The position numbers and the translations under genes are program-made. 64,000 bases of DNA, from contig CM060989.1 of the NCBI GenBank assembly GCA_030765065.1, positions 60,092,001 through 60,156,000 of the forward strand. Reading direction: 5' to 3'. Under the pieces are notes generated by a model. That model was not told the origin of the DNA, did not search any database, and saw nothing but the letters and a program-made list of their open reading frames with translations. This DNA comes from Deroplatys truncata (lineage: Eukaryota > Arthropoda > Insecta > Mantodea > Mantidae). This document shows positions 43,363 through 56,365 of the stretch, in pieces (within the stretch, counting starts at the first letter, position 1; each line of letters starts with the position of its first letter).

Positions 43363-44283
43363 TTTTTACTTTCTCTACTACGTATAGTAAGTAGGGGAAG
43401 TATTGTGTTCCACCCATAAATTCGATACCGAGATTTCACCGGAAATACATGTTTTGAGACCCCTGAATCCAAAAAAAGCATTTTTGGAAACATGTCCGTG
43501 TGTGTGTCTGTCTGAGTGTGTGTGTGTGTGTGTCTGTCTGTCTGTCTGTGAACAGCATAACTCAGAAACGAACAGTCGGATAAACACCAAACTTGGTATT
43601 CAGGTTCAGTATCTTCCAAGGATGCGGCACGAAGGTTTTCAAGAAAATCCCCCCCACCCCAGATTACCCTTTACATGGAAGATTTTTCGAAAATTTTAAT
43701 TTTCTCAAAAAGTCTAACGATTTTGATTAAAATATCAAATGTTTAAGATATTTTTATGACAAATAAAATGTATATCTTGAATTTCCTGGGAATGTCTCCA
43801 AAAGTGTTCTTCATTGTGAACGACTTTTGCATAACTGGTAAACCATAAGAGATAGACAAAATTTGACTACACAAAAAAAGTAGATTGCATTAAAATACAC
43901 AATTTATGTCATATACATTTTTTTTGTTGAGTGAACCATTTTCGAGATATTACTTGTTATTCCCTTAAATTTTTCAACACTTATTTTCTCAAATGGGAAT
44001 TCGTTATTCATTTTTTTTGTCTTGGATATGCAAAGAGCATTAATCTGTGGCAAAGGGAATGGTGCTGCACCTAGCAACCAGCTATTAAGAGATATGTATA
44101 TGCTTTAAGGCTACTGTATTTCTATATTGCCCTTGTAAATATATTATCCCCTTACATCTACAAGAAAATTAGCAACAAGATAGACTCTGCAAATGTTTAT
44201 CTCGATTAACATGAAGTAGATGGAGAATAAGCGTTTGTACAAGAGTAGAGAAAGTCATGTGAGTGTAACACATCAGATTTTTT
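43363..44283. repeat. helitron-like repeat H, copy 3 (full, with GTCT repeats)
   Basis: Same ends as copy 1. Its microsatellite (about 43495-43553) includes runs of GTCT as well as GT. It ends at CACATCAGATTTTTT and abuts an oppositely oriented partial copy. Confidence 0.8.
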
Positions 44284-44684
44284 GTGTGGTAAGATTTTGT
44301 CTATCTCTTATGGTTTACCAACTATACAAAATTCATTCAGAATGAAGAGGACTTCACAGGTTATTCCCAAAATATTCAAGATATGCATTTCATTTGTCAT
44401 GCAAATATCTTAAACAAGTTGTATTTTAATCAAAATTGTTAGCCATTGTTAGAAATGTTATTGATGATTATAATATACACACCAACTGTAGCATTTAACT
44501 AACTTTTCTTTCTGAGTTATGCTGTGCGGCCCCTCCCCCATGCGCGCACAATCTTTTTCAAAAAATGTTTTTGTAGTCAGGGAGTCTCTCTAAACATGTA
44601 TTTCTGGTGAAATCTTATCAAATTTTTGGGTGGAATACAATACTTCCTCTGCTACTGCACATAAATAGTAGACAAAATAAAAAT
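44284..44684. repeat. helitron-like repeat H, copy 4 (partial, opposite orientation)
   Basis: Starts TGGTAAGATTTTGTCTATCT (the complement of the family's internal block) and runs to TAGTAGACAAAATAAAAA, the terminal hairpin side. The GT tract is lost. It joins copy 3 directly. Confidence 0.7.
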
Positions 44685-44699
44685 AGTAGATACACTCTG

Positions 44700-46590
44700 A
44701 CCTGCTACACTATTTTGTGTTACCATTTTGCCATGGTGAGATTCAAGACAATTCAGCCTACATCAATCATATGTTTTCCCTTCTTGCAAGCACCGTTATA
44801 AAATATTAGAGATATGGGGAGAGAGTTTTCTGTTCACATTTGGTTCATGCCTAGTCAATGTTTTTTATGGATGTATGAAGAGTGCACAGATGTGGACATA
44901 TTTTGATATTTTTTACTTGATTTGTGCATAACAATGATTATTGATTTGGTTCTTCTAATACAGGGACAACCAACTCACAAACATGCCATGTCTGTACTGT
45001 GCACACAGTGCTGAAGGTCACTTGGTCTGTGCCTGCAAGGTATATGCCTATGAGTCAATCACTACTTCATGCAGTGGTGTCTGGTAATCTGTAGTTGCGT
45101 TGCCATAAAATATTAAGGATAGGAGAGTACAGAAGGAATCAGTTACAAACTGTGTTATACATGGTTTAATATTCCTCTTGTGCTTGGCTATTAAATTATA
45201 GACAAAACAAGCCAATACAAATCAATTATAGCCTTTAGTCCTATACAACCAAATAACATATACAAGCAACATTTTTTACTGCAAGAAAGAAACAGTACTT
45301 AGTGGAAATTAGCACAATAAAACTTACTATACAGTGATAATATTACAAAAGAGGACTTCAAATTAAACGAATATAAACTGTGTAGTGAATACATGTTTCA
45401 AGAAAGAATTCGATACATTCAGTTCTTCTCAGTAGATACTCATGCTTTCTGACATCTTTTGGTTTTCAACATATTCGCCACGTTTGAAGACAATGAAACA
45501 TAGCTCTGAACCCTTAGTGCACACCTTAAGTTATGATCACTGATGTTGGCTCTCTGAGGGCCTTTATTACATTTCATAGTGAAAATAAGACTTCACATAC
45601 ATAGGTCAAACCAAACATTGCAATCATAGATGCCTCTTGCATCTGTACTGACCACCAGTACTACAGAGGATGAGCCAATCGCTCTTACTGCACAGCACGC
45701 ACTGAGTCAGCACAGTGCCGTATTCAAGCACATGCACTGCAGCAAGTGGGTTGGTTGTGGCTGTTCTAATGCATGTTTTAAGATGGTACAGTCCATATAC
45801 TTTGCACACATACATATGCCTGCCCTGATTCATGGAAAGCTGTTGCAATAATAGCTACTATATGTTGTACGGAGTGGCCCATATTAAAAACTTCAGCAGA
45901 ACAAGCATTACACATGTGCTAAGACGTTCTCATAGATCAGTGCATGACATATACAAAATTTAAAAACATTCATCAACTTAATGTGAGATTTAAATATTTC
46001 CTTTTATAATAATAGACATTACTGTATGCAACACAAGCATTAATAATAATTAATACACCTAGGGGTTTTGACAAATCCCTTGCCCTCAATCTTAATTCCC
46101 TTGGTAGTGTATAATTTGGTAATGCTGTAGGAAAGCGGCCTGTCTTCTGCTAGCAGCGGCATGGGTATGGCCTAGGTGTCTGTCACCAATCATGCAAACA
46201 GTATGACATGTTGCCAACTCAAGCCACTAAGTAGAGCGAGCTGTTATAGTTTATAAATATGCATGCCAATTGTTGATTTTATATGTGCAATAATGTGATT
46301 ACACTAAAATTAGAGAATTTTTATTGGGATGATCAACATTCACTTTTTGTTCACTTTGTACAATAATTAGCCTTTGATACAATACAACAAAATTCCTTAA
46401 TCAAGAATTTCTTTCAGTTTTGCCTTAATGACCTAGTGCTTCCTTTCCTTCTATATATTTACAATAACGTTTGCTTTAATGGCCTTTATGTCTAATTTCC
46501 TAAAGCTTTTAACAGTATGAAATAACCGAAAGCTCAATATTAAGATCCTATCTTATATACACTTTCTTTTTCCCTGAATAAAAAGGTGAT
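44700..46590. other. no confirmed gene; one possible exon
   Basis: A short stretch at about 44965-45040 sits between TTCTAATACAG and AAG|GTATAT and encodes a cysteine-rich peptide (CLYCAHSAEGHLVCACK) in one frame. It is not similar to anything I recognise. The rest is AT-rich without clear repeats. Confidence 0.25.
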
Positions 46591-46604
46591 TTACTTAAAG
46601 TGAA

Positions 46605-46925
46605 AATATATGGTGGCCCGGGTTCAATCCCAGGGACCTGCATGTGGGATTTGTGGTGGACAAAGCGGCGTCTGGGCAGGTTTTCTCCGGGTTCTCCGGT
46701 TTCCCCCGCCATTCATTCCACCAACTGCTCCATCAACACCTTTCCTTTCATCCATTTCACCATCATTTCATTTCATCTACTTCCTTCCTCCCATACCAGG
46801 CATCGGGCTGATCACCCATCCCGGATATTCTGCCTGATCCATGAGTGTCTGCTCCTCGACGGGCCTCTGACCCCAGGCACCTGCCTGTAAGTCCTACATA
46901 AGAGGAGGTTAAACAGATAAAGAAG
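46605..46925 (+). repeat. tRNA-derived SINE (family D)
   Basis: GGCCCGGGTTCAATCCCAGG is a strong B box. The body is GC- and pyrimidine-rich (TTTTCTCCGGGTTCTCCGGT) and the end has AAGAGGAGGTTAAACAGATA followed by an A-rich AAGAAGAAGAAA tail. A single copy is seen here. Confidence 0.6.
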
Positions 46926-46929
46926 AAGA

Positions 46930-49125
46930 AAATATATGGCTATTATTAAACGCATAACTCAAAAACAAGAAATAAGATAAACACCGAATATTGTGCAATA
47001 CATTCATGAAAAGCGCAGGAAAAAATTATATGTATTTAACTAAACCACCAATCCCATGGAAAAATTGCGTTTTCACATGCATTGGTGCAAGGCTTATTTC
47101 CTGCCACAATATTTCCTTCATGCATTCTGGTACCGCTAATTTAATGCTACGATGTTATTTTACGCGCATTGATTTTGCCAAGCTTAGCAACGCTCCAGCA
47201 GTTTACCCCCACGCTATTTACCGTTATGCATTATACAATTGATCATACCATTAACGTAGAAATGAGATTATGCTACTGCTGTAGTTGCTGGTTAGGCAAA
47301 ATTAACGAATTACACTCATGATAAGTGAAGCTAATGAAGTTAGCTAATCTGTGGCTCACTCTGCTTAAATTTAGGGTAAAATTGCCTTTCTTGCGCCCAC
47401 CTATATTAGATGCCTCTTATTGCTTTGATTATTCCATTATCAGAGTCTTGGTGGTATGCACCAACCCCCTAAAAGTTAGTAAGCGATGATTCTAACCTAT
47501 CTAGCCATAGCTCTAAATGTGCCTTGACATGGATCAAGTTTGACGCCATTTCAATACATGTCCTGCGATTTGGCGCGAAAGCTTCTTCCCACGTGGTCGC
47601 TAACCAAAGAATTCAAGGCTCTATGATAAATACTTTATAATTATTATGAAATATATACCTTTTAACGCACCCCTGTTCATTTTAAAAGAAGAACCCTTTA
47701 CGTGCTGCACTAATTCACTTCAGCACCAGAAAAATATGGAACCAATACTAATGTTTAAGTTATCTGTTATTTGCAAACACGATCGGCTAGCAACAATGTC
47801 ATGTTCCGATTACACTTCCGCTTTCTACTAATTAAATTTTTATAGCAACGTAATTACCAACTAATAATGCACAGTGAAAAATGGTTCGCTCAAGTACCCG
47901 TCGGATACTGCAATTTGAAGTATTCAATATGAAAAAAATATATATATTATGCGTTTCATAATTTCGTTCAAGCTTGGAAAACTACGCTGTCATATTTCGC
48001 GCAATATAACCAAATTAGAATTAGTCCTATTCCCCCCTATGTATCATAACATAAATTTCCCCCAAAAATACAGAAAAAAATCTAAGAATTTGCTGTTATA
48101 CCCCGACCCATTCCATTACTCTATATTTCTCATGAAAGCACCCATTTTCAGCGTTTTCTGTGTTTTTCCTTATCGTTGATTCCAATTCATATCGGGAAAG
48201 TATGGGTATAACCGTGGAATGCAGTGGTGGGGGCAAAGTGACTTAATCACATGATGTTTAGGTGCGTTCGTCTTAAAGCGGAGATCGACTTGCGCAACTA
48301 CATGCAATTTATCCATTCAGTGTAATTAGTTCGTTTTCGTCGAGCGTACACGCTTGATTTTGTTATAATTCACGAACAAAAAGTAAATTCTAAGTTCCAT
48401 CCACCTCAATCCGCTGTATTAACCCTGATTTATCCACCTACACAAATGGACACGATAGCACAGCCGGAATGTTGGCAGTGGTTGTCCGGCTGTCAAAAGG
48501 AAAACAAGATATAAATTCCTAAGTTGAAGTTGTTAGCTACAATAAGTAGTAGAATAACAATATTGGATGAAAATAGGGATGTCAATGAAAACAGGTAACT
48601 GTGTTGGTTGTTTTAGAGCAGTGCCTGTATTTGTGTTTCGAATAGTACCTATATCTAGATCTTAATTTCTGAAATAAACGAAGTTATTTTATGATGCGGA
48701 CATAACCCTAAAATTGCTCAATTTTAAGTTAATTAGTATATATTATTCAAAAGCGTATAAGTAAATGGCTAAACTAATCAGAGGTGTGGATAAGTAAGTT
48801 TGGTGAAATAATGTTGCGTAAGAACATTCTGTGGGTGATGTGTGTCTTTAATGTTTAACAGTTTGATCAATAAGCCTTGACATCTCGGATGAAAAGGACC
48901 TTTCCTAATACACCAACCCCAGCATTTTTATCATACATTACTGGTGAGTGCAAATTTAATATTTAAGAGGCTTAACTCATCTAATGCATAATTATATTAT
49001 GAACACCAAAATAATATAACCACCGCTCGCCGGCTGCATCGGTTTGGTCTACCGACAAAAGAGGTATAATATCCTCTCAACCGCTTCACTGTCTCATAGT
49101 TACAGTGATATTAAGCGCATACCTT
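46930..49125. other. no gene recognised; possible promoter region for flanking genes
   Basis: Mostly unique-looking sequence with CpG more frequent around 48240-48360. It lies between the divergent fibrillarin and LRR genes, so missing first exons may be here. A possible + strand 5' exon end occurs at ATGAAAACAG|GTAACT (48594), but its phase does not fit the LRR coding frame. Confidence 0.25.
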
Positions 49126-49136
49126 ATCAAAAGAGA

Positions 49137-49890
49137 TATTGAAAATATTGCCCCTTTATCCATACATTCCAGCATCATCTTAGGACAATTGCATTCACTC
49201 TAGAGTTTAATATGTGAAATTGAGTGAATTTCTCACATAATGTTTTCTTTTAGTTCTTCCATTGTGTGGGGGTTTGTTTTATACACTTCAATTTTCAACT
49301 TCACTCATAGATAAAACTCTCATACAGTTAAATCAGGGGATTGTGAGGGCCATAATCCTTTACTAGCTACCCTATCTTAAAAAAATTATGGAATTAATTT
49401 AACGATTCATGAGTGGTATGCACGTTATTAGAATCTTATTGGAAACATAAAGATTGACATTGAATGCCGGTTAACTGTTTAAAAACTAGTGTGACTATGA
49501 CATTCAATCTGCATTTATTGTTTGTTCAAAAAATGTAGGTCCTATTATGCATTCACTGCAAACTAATCTTCGTGTCACTCAAGGGAATCTCGTATGTAAA
49601 ATCAAGTTTCTATGTATCCAGTATCTGTGTTTTTGTGATAAATTGGACCATGCTTTGTCGAAGAAGAATATTAAACGTGGGTCAATTACTCTTAACCTTT
49701 TGCAAAATCCAATTACAGAAATTTACCCGACTCAAATAATCACCTGAAAAATAAAGTGTGTGCTACAAACCACATACATTTGAAAACTAAAAGAAAGAAA
49801 ACATCTGGCAAGAAATTCACTCAATTTGACTCTCAAGTGTGAATGGAAATTTCCTGAAAAGATGCCAGAAATGTGAGGATAGAAAGGGAC
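49137..49890. mobile_element. degraded foldback mariner-type element (copy 2 of 58568 family)
   Basis: Inverted arms: TGCCCCTTTATCCATACATTCC... at the left against the complement of GATGCCAGAAATGTGAGGAT... at the right, meeting around AATTGAGTGAATTTCT. The inner part has TTAGTTCTTCCATTGTGTGG, the complement of a transposase C-terminal segment. Copies differ strongly, so it is old. Confidence 0.6.
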
Positions 49891-49892
49891 AA

Positions 49893-49931
49893 CATTTCCA
49901 CCACCACCACCACCACCACCACCACCACCAC
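49893..49931. repeat. (ACC)n microsatellite
   Basis: Uninterrupted CCA repeats of about 39 bp, at the edge of a copy of the unclassified repeat also seen at 15020 and 51030. Confidence 0.9.
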
Positions 49932-50732
49932 CTAACTATCTGGACATACATTCTGGAGGCAGGGGAAAGAAGCTTTTAAAAGCTTCTGCTTATCTGTTGA
50001 TAGCACTCCTGGTATTTACACCGGATGAGAGCATGACGTATCTCTGTTTATTTATGACTGCTGACCTCCTGGTAATCTTGGACCATAGCTGCTGTGTCAC
50101 AGTAATAATGACTATTACCATTCCAAATAAACTTTCACAAAGTCAGATAACTTCGCATTAATTTCAGTAATGTTTTCAATTCATATAAATTAAACACACT
50201 CATTTTATCTTCACACAGTTTCCACCCTCGCTCATATAATTATAGTTTGGTAACCAATGTATGAACTATAAGCAAAAGTTATAAAAAGTAGTGTTATTTA
50301 TTGTTTTGTATGTCCTGGGATAGAAACTGGGTTAGTTTCGGGCCATATAAACACAAAAAACAGCTTAGTAGAAATAAATAAATGCCCCTCCCCCCACAGT
50401 TATTAGAAGTTAGTAATCTCTTTGCATTTTGCACCTGATTCCCTTATGTGCTTAAGAATGCTTATCAAGGCTATTGACTTTTTTTCAAAATGGCGTTTAG
50501 ACACTTCTGCCTTTCTGCTAAACCTCATGGAAATTAGTGAAAAGAAACAATTTTATGCTTTCAAGTTTTATAACTCACAAGGGAATATGTCATCTCACCA
50601 TTACAGAAACATTTAGTATGATTGGAACACTACATTGTGGATTTGAACAATGGCATGGTGTGGTAAAGTATGACACTTTCAGAGTGGACTCACAGCCATA
50701 TGTACATAAATATACTGTGACTTTGTCAAGTT

Positions 50733-51024
50733 GTCATCCTCAGTGGTCTAGGGTTACCATGCTAGCCTCTAATTTCTGAAGTCGCAGGTTCAAACCTGGT
50801 GGAGGACGTTGGGTTTTTTGAGCATAAAAATCCATAACATGGCTTCATTCGGAAGGGAAGTAAAGCCAGTGGTTCCATGTCATAGATTTATGGCATGTAA
50901 AAGAACCTCAAGCCTGATAGAGAAGCTTCTGAGCAAAATTTCCGATCTTTCACGTCCAATATAGAATGGGATGCTAAGAACCATAGCAGTTAAAGAGCAT
51001 CCATAAATAAAGCTCAATTTAGTT
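50733..51024 (+). repeat. SINE family A copy
   Basis: Head CAGTGGTCTAGGGTTACCAT and B box GGTTCAAACCT, then core GGAAGGGAAGTAAAGCC and AAAAGAACCTCAAGCCTGAT, tail ATAAATAAAGCTCAATTTAG. Well preserved. Confidence 0.85.
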
Positions 51025-51029
51025 TCTTA

Positions 51030-51640
51030 ATCTAGTTTTTCCATTGTCACTTCTCAGTGTCACTGTTCAAGTTCTTATCTGTCACTGTTTCAAGGGAGTT
51101 CACTTTGCTAATGTCACTTCACTAAGGTGAACTAGTTCAATGCCCTTTCACTTCACTTCCTTCATGATGAACCCCTTCACACCAAATAGTTCACTTCACT
51201 CGGGAGTTGAACATGTCACTCCATAACAACAGTTGCTGACATGACAACAGCTGTCACCAACTCGTTTGAAGAATCTCTCTTGATATTGCACCCAAAACGC
51301 ACTCACTTGCTTACTGACTCATCAACTCTAGTTGTACTCGACTCATAACTCAACTTGACTGACACTGCTTTTGCAAGATTGCTTGCTTATATCTTTGGTG
51401 GAATCTTTCCACAAGGCTCTTGAATGTTCCAGAACTATTTTGACACTTTCTGGAGGAGGGAGGTGAAAAAGCTTCCATAACCCTCTGGTTATCTGCCGAT
51501 AACGCTCCCAGTGTTTACACGGGTGAGCGACCATTATCGTTGTTTACTCCAACCGCCCAGTGCTGACCTTCTGATAACCTTGAGCCATAGTTTGCTGTGT
51601 CACAATATGTTCTTTGTGCATTATAACCTCATTTTATGTT
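51030..51640. repeat. unclassified interspersed repeat, longest copy
   Basis: Shares AACTAGTTCAATGCCC..TTCACTTCAC and TTCCATAACCCTCTGGTTATCTGCCGATAACGC with 15020-16170 and 49925-50110. No coding capacity or terminal structure was seen. Confidence 0.6.
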
Positions 51641-52221
51641 TTCAAAGAGAGCTACTAAAATAATGTATAAATGAGACAACTTAAAAGTAAATTTTCTTAT
51701 GGAACTGAAACTGTTTTATGAGATTATTACTCAAACTAATTATGTATTGTTTAATATAAGAAAGCAATAAATGAAACAAACAGAATGCACTGTTTAGAGC
51801 ACTTATAAGTATGGCAGTACTGTTATTCATAATTCAAACTTAAAAAAGAGAGAGAGAGGTTCAGAATACTGGTGTTTTATGCTGGTTTAAAAAAAAATCA
51901 TCAATTGTTCTTTGGTTCTTTGATTTTTCCACCCAGACATACACTAGTCGATTATATGCACTAATCACAGGACTGCTGTCATCATTTTATGCTTTGCAAC
52001 AATAAAAATCTTCTTGTAATTTCTAGAGCTTGAATTGTTGCATGCACACTAGAAACACTAACTTATAAATAAGTAAGTAAATTAATATATTTTGTACATG
52101 GGAAAACCAGAAAAATGACAAAATGTATATTTCAGTTAAATATTAATGAAGGATAGTGCCTAAAACACGTCAGCATATTAGATATGTCAAAACATAGAAG
52201 TAATAATGCATAAGTGAGGTT

Positions 52222-52225
<4 letters not shown>

Positions 52226-52270
<45 letters not shown>
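52226..52270. repeat. (TA)n microsatellite
   Basis: Long uninterrupted AT repeat immediately left of the mariner at 52286. It may have been the TA-rich landing site. Confidence 0.9.
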
Positions 52271-52275
<5 letters not shown>

Positions 52276-52285
52276 CATACATACA

Positions 52286-54652
52286 CAAGGGCTGTCCCAG
52301 AAGTATCCGACCTAACAAAGAAAACACAAACATTTTGGGAAAAAACATCTTTATTTCTCTACATAGTCTCCTTTCAGCTCGATACACTTTTCCCAGTGAT
52401 GTTCAATAGCTTCGACACCCTGTTTATAGTGAAAATCGTCAAGTTCTGCAGAATACCCATCAACTGCAAACTCCACTCTTCATTGTTGGCAAATATTTTA
52501 CCAACAAACCATTTCTTCAACTTTGGAAACAAAAAAATAATCAGAGTGGGCTGAGTCAGATGAACAGGGTGCATGAGGAAGCAATCAAACTTTAACTCAT
52601 TGATTTTGGCCATGGCAATAATGGATGTGTGAACTGGTGCATTGTCTTGATGAAGCAGAACTTTCTTTTGTGCTTGATTTCATCATTCAAACGCTGTAAT
52701 AAGTTTGCATAATACTTGCCATTGATTGCTTTTCCTTTTTGAAGATAATCAATGAAAATTATCCCATGCGCATCCCAAAAAACTGACGCCATGACCTTGC
52801 CTGCAAATGGAACTGTCTTCACCTTCTTTGGAGCTAATTCTCCCCTTTCAATCCACTGTTTTGACTGTTCTTTCATCTCAGGTGTGAAGTGATGGACCCA
52901 TGTTTCATCCATGGTTATGAATCGACACAAAAACTCAACTGAAACATCCTCACGGCGCTGCTTTTGTTCCATTGTGAGTAAACGCTGCACTCATCTTTGC
53001 ACAGTTTCCTCATGTCTAAATTTTCAGTTAGTATGTGATGTACAGCACTTTTTGAAATGCCTTTGATGTCTGCTAGCTCACGCACTTTTAGTCGGCCATT
53101 CAATAACATTTTGTGGGTTTTCTTTACAATTTCTGGCATGGTCACCTCATTTGCACGACCACTGCAATGTTCATCTTGGTAGCACATACAGGCTCACTTT
53201 AATTCTGCCACCCAATATTTTACTGTTGTAAACGAAGGAGCAGACTCCCCTAGAGTAGAATCTAGCTCAGCTTTAATATTAGTTGGACTAAGACCTTTCA
53301 AATGAAAGTATTGTATCACATAATGATGGCCAGTTTTATCCATGTTTACAAATTGAAGTGATAAGATCCGCCCGAAGAATGTGAATAATAAATAATACAT
53401 CATAATAAGTATATTAATAAGCATCTAATCAAAATAAGAAGGAGGGGAATACCAATATGAGGGAAGAATAAAAGAGAACATTAAGAATTAGAAAAGGGGG
53501 AAATTAAATCAGAAAGAGAAATAAAATGTAGAAAATGTGTATTTGAGAACGAAGAGACTTGGTGAAAACCGTGAAAGGTTGAAAATTTAGGAACATACAG
53601 GAAGAAAGAGATTAGTAAGCGATAAGTCACAATAGGAACCAAGTAGAGCTCTCAGGATGCGAAGACAACGGGCCGGAAACCAAATTCAGTCAAGTGCACA
53701 GAAAATTCACTCTAGCGAACATAAGTTGTTAATGATAGATGCGGATGAAGCTCGGACGACGAAATTAAGAGCCAAAGGAAGACGCGGAAAAATTCAGAGA
53801 GATAACCAATAAAAGTTAATAAAAGTCACGTGCATAGCAAAAAGATAGATCGAAACTAGAAAAGAGGCGTGAAATAGAAAATTATCTATGACAGACAGCA
53901 ACTTTCAGACGTGTTTAAGATGCATCACTTTGTATCGAACTGTGGGATAGAGAAGTTGACTTTGCATCAGAATGTAGGGGAGAGAAGATGAATTACTTTG
54001 TGTCGAACTGTAGGGTAGAGAAGGTTACTTCGTGCTGTGCAGTGAGAGTGAATAAGATAGATGTAGGAACTCAAGGTATTTTGTATCAGAGAGGGAAACA
54101 GTGCAGATGTCTACGAGTATCTATTTATGTATGGGAAAAATTAGTTTAAAGTAAACGTGAGTAAAAGGGTAGCTAGGACTATAGGTTAAGTCATTAAAGT
54201 AACATTGTAATGTATTTAACTTTGAGAAATACTTAAGTAAGGGTAATGCACGGAAACAGTAACAGGGGATGACAGGAGAAATTGTATCTTGTGTGAAAGG
54301 GTATTCGGACGAGGACAACAGTGTGGATCTTCAATAAACGGGCCATCTGAGAGGAGAAAAGTCAGCTTCATTTCATCTCCCATCCACACTTCCTGAGGTA
54401 AGAGTTTCCAGAATCCATATTCCTCTACCTGAGTAGCCGGTAGCAACATTAATCCTCCCGAATTACCAAACCTGCACCAAGAACCGATCATTACACCTTT
54501 TTCGTGTTTCTAAACCCCGCTACAAAATTCGCTGAGAGAGTTCACTTTTAAAACTTAAGCTTCATAAGGGTGGTACTTTCCACCATAGTCATTTGTTTAA
54601 AACAACAACCACTATATATATGGCAGGTCAGGTACTTCTGGGACTGCCCTCG
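52286..54652 (-). mobile_element. mariner, same family as 40841, split by a solo LTR
   Basis: Ends CAAGGGCTGTCCCAGAAGTA and the complement of ACTTCTGGGACTGCCCTCG match the 40841 element, with TA at the right (54653-54654). Transposase pieces on the - strand include MDKTGHHYVIQYFHLKGLSP, then SGRANEVTMPEIVKKTHKML, FITMDETWVHHFTPEMKEQ and VHPTQPTLIIFLFPKLKKWF-like parts in several frames. Many small changes make it dead. A 1171-bp insertion sits at the transposase start. Confidence 0.88.
53354..54524. mobile_element. solo LTR of an LTR retrotransposon (fossil), 1171 bp
   Basis: Begins TGAAGTGATAAGATCC and ends CCCCGCTACA (TG...CA), flanked by AAAT on both sides (53350-53353 and 54525-54528). 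It sits precisely inside the mariner, whose uninterrupted sequence is known from the 40841 copy. No internal coding region is present, so it is a solo LTR left by recombination. The family is not determined and the orientation is unclear. It is younger than the mariner that hosts it. Confidence 0.75.
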
Positions 54653-54659
54653 TACATGC

Positions 54660-55495
54660 CTTTGACTGCTGTATTTCATTCTGTGGAACTTAAATGTACA
54701 TTTTTCTGCTAAACAATATCAGATATAGCTTCCTTGGGTCTTCTAAGCAATATTATGTCATGCAAACGAATCTCCTTACTTGAAGGTCTGAAATAGGAAG
54801 CTGTGTCAAAGAAACACTAATAATATAATTGCTAAAGTACTAGAGCATGGAAAAGGAAATAATTGTTGCAGACAATGGTAGTGATAGCAGAAAGATAATG
54901 AAAATGCAGGATACAAAGAGAAGCAAACAAGTAAAACTAAAGTAAATTGCTTGTGCCATGTCATTTAAATGTATGTATTGTATTAATCTCATGTAAGTGA
55001 GACCTCATGTAAGACCTACAAAGGATGGCTTTCTTTGTTTTATCTTTCATGTTATTTTTTTTTAAAAAAAAAGTAACAAAATGTGTTAACTTCTGTGTTT
55101 CTTGCATTATACTTCATATAAAGTGATAAGTTCCAAACCCTAATGAACTTTTAGCTATCCCTTTCAACCATTCATATTTCCACTGAAACAGGGAGTTACA
55201 TCTTTGAGTGTATACCATGGATACAGGGTTTAACACTCCAAAGCAGAGTTAGCCTAACGCGCACTCTTACAGAAAAGGTTCTGGAGTGAAGGAAGACATG
55301 AGGCTTAACTACAGTTTAATGTTAAGTTTGTGGATGAAGAGTCTGCATTCTTCAGAAAAAACCAGAACGAAGAAGAACTGTACTATTTGGAAGAAGAAAT
55401 GTGCATTGTTTAAATACAGAAATGCAGTTACGTTTGTTGAAAGAAACATTGACATAAAAATATTTACAAAAAGTGACAAATGAAATTTGAATACT
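54660..55495. other. no gene recognised
   Basis: AT-rich DNA without conserved coding or repeat ends. Confidence 0.4.
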
Positions 55496-55498
55496 CAC

Positions 55499-55634
55499 TT
55501 TTTACTTTCCCTACTACGTATAGTAAGCAGGGGAAGTATTGTATTCCACCCAAAAATTCGATACCGAGATTTCGCCGGAAATATATGTTTTGAGACCCCC
55601 TGAATCCAAAAAAAAGCATTTTTGGAAACATGTC

Positions 55635-55681
<47 letters not shown>

Positions 55682-56365
55682 AGCATAACTCAGAAATGAA
55701 CAGTCGGATAAACACCAAACTTGGTATTTAGGTTCAGTATCTTCCAGAGATGCAACACGAAGGTTTTCAAGAAAATCCCCCCACCCCAGATTACCCTTTA
55801 CATGGAACATTTTTCAAAAATTTTAATTTTCTCACAAAATGGCTCTAATGATTTTGATTAAAATATCATATATCTAAGATACTTTCATGACGAATAAAAT
55901 GTATATCTTGAATTTTCTGGGAATGTCTCCAAAAGTATTCTTCATTGTGAACAACTTTTGCATAACTGGTAAACCATAAGAGATAGACAAAATTTTACTA
56001 CACAAAAAATTTTGCTATGGAGATCACATTAAAATACAGAATTTATGTCATATACATTTTTTTTGTTGAGTGAACCATTTTTGAGATATTGCTTGTTATT
56101 CCCTTAAATTTTTCAATACTTTTTCTCAAATGGGAATTCGTTATTCATTTTTTTTATGTCCTGGACATACAAAGAGAATGGAATGTGCCACATAGCAACC
56201 AGTTCTTAAAAGATTTGACTATCGCTTGAATACTACCATATTCCCCTTGCACCTACAAGAAAGTTAGCAATAAGATTAACATAAGCATATGGAGAATAAA
56301 CATTTGTAAAAATAGTTTGCACAAGAGTAGAGAAAGTCATGTGAGTGTAACACATCAGATTTTTT
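55499..56365. repeat. helitron-like repeat H, copy 5 (full)
   Basis: Full-length copy with an uninterrupted GT microsatellite (about 55634-55678), the terminal hairpin CTACTACGTATAGTAAG, and the end CACATCAGATTTTTT. It lies next to the - strand LINE. Confidence 0.78.

Noticed and set aside
48560-48594. Candidate first coding exon of the LRR gene (ATGAAAACAG|GTAACT)
   Set aside because: Joined to the acceptor at 61123 it gives the wrong frame for the LRR protein. It could only be a noncoding exon, which cannot be shown here.
49893-49931. Repeated CCA units, considered as a CRISPR-like or satellite array
   Set aside because: It is a simple trinucleotide microsatellite with no spacers.
55634-55678. 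GT microsatellite translated as His-Thr repeats
   Set aside because: The Thr-His open frames at 55.5 kb, 57.2 kb and 43.4 kb are microsatellites inside repeat H and are not proteins.
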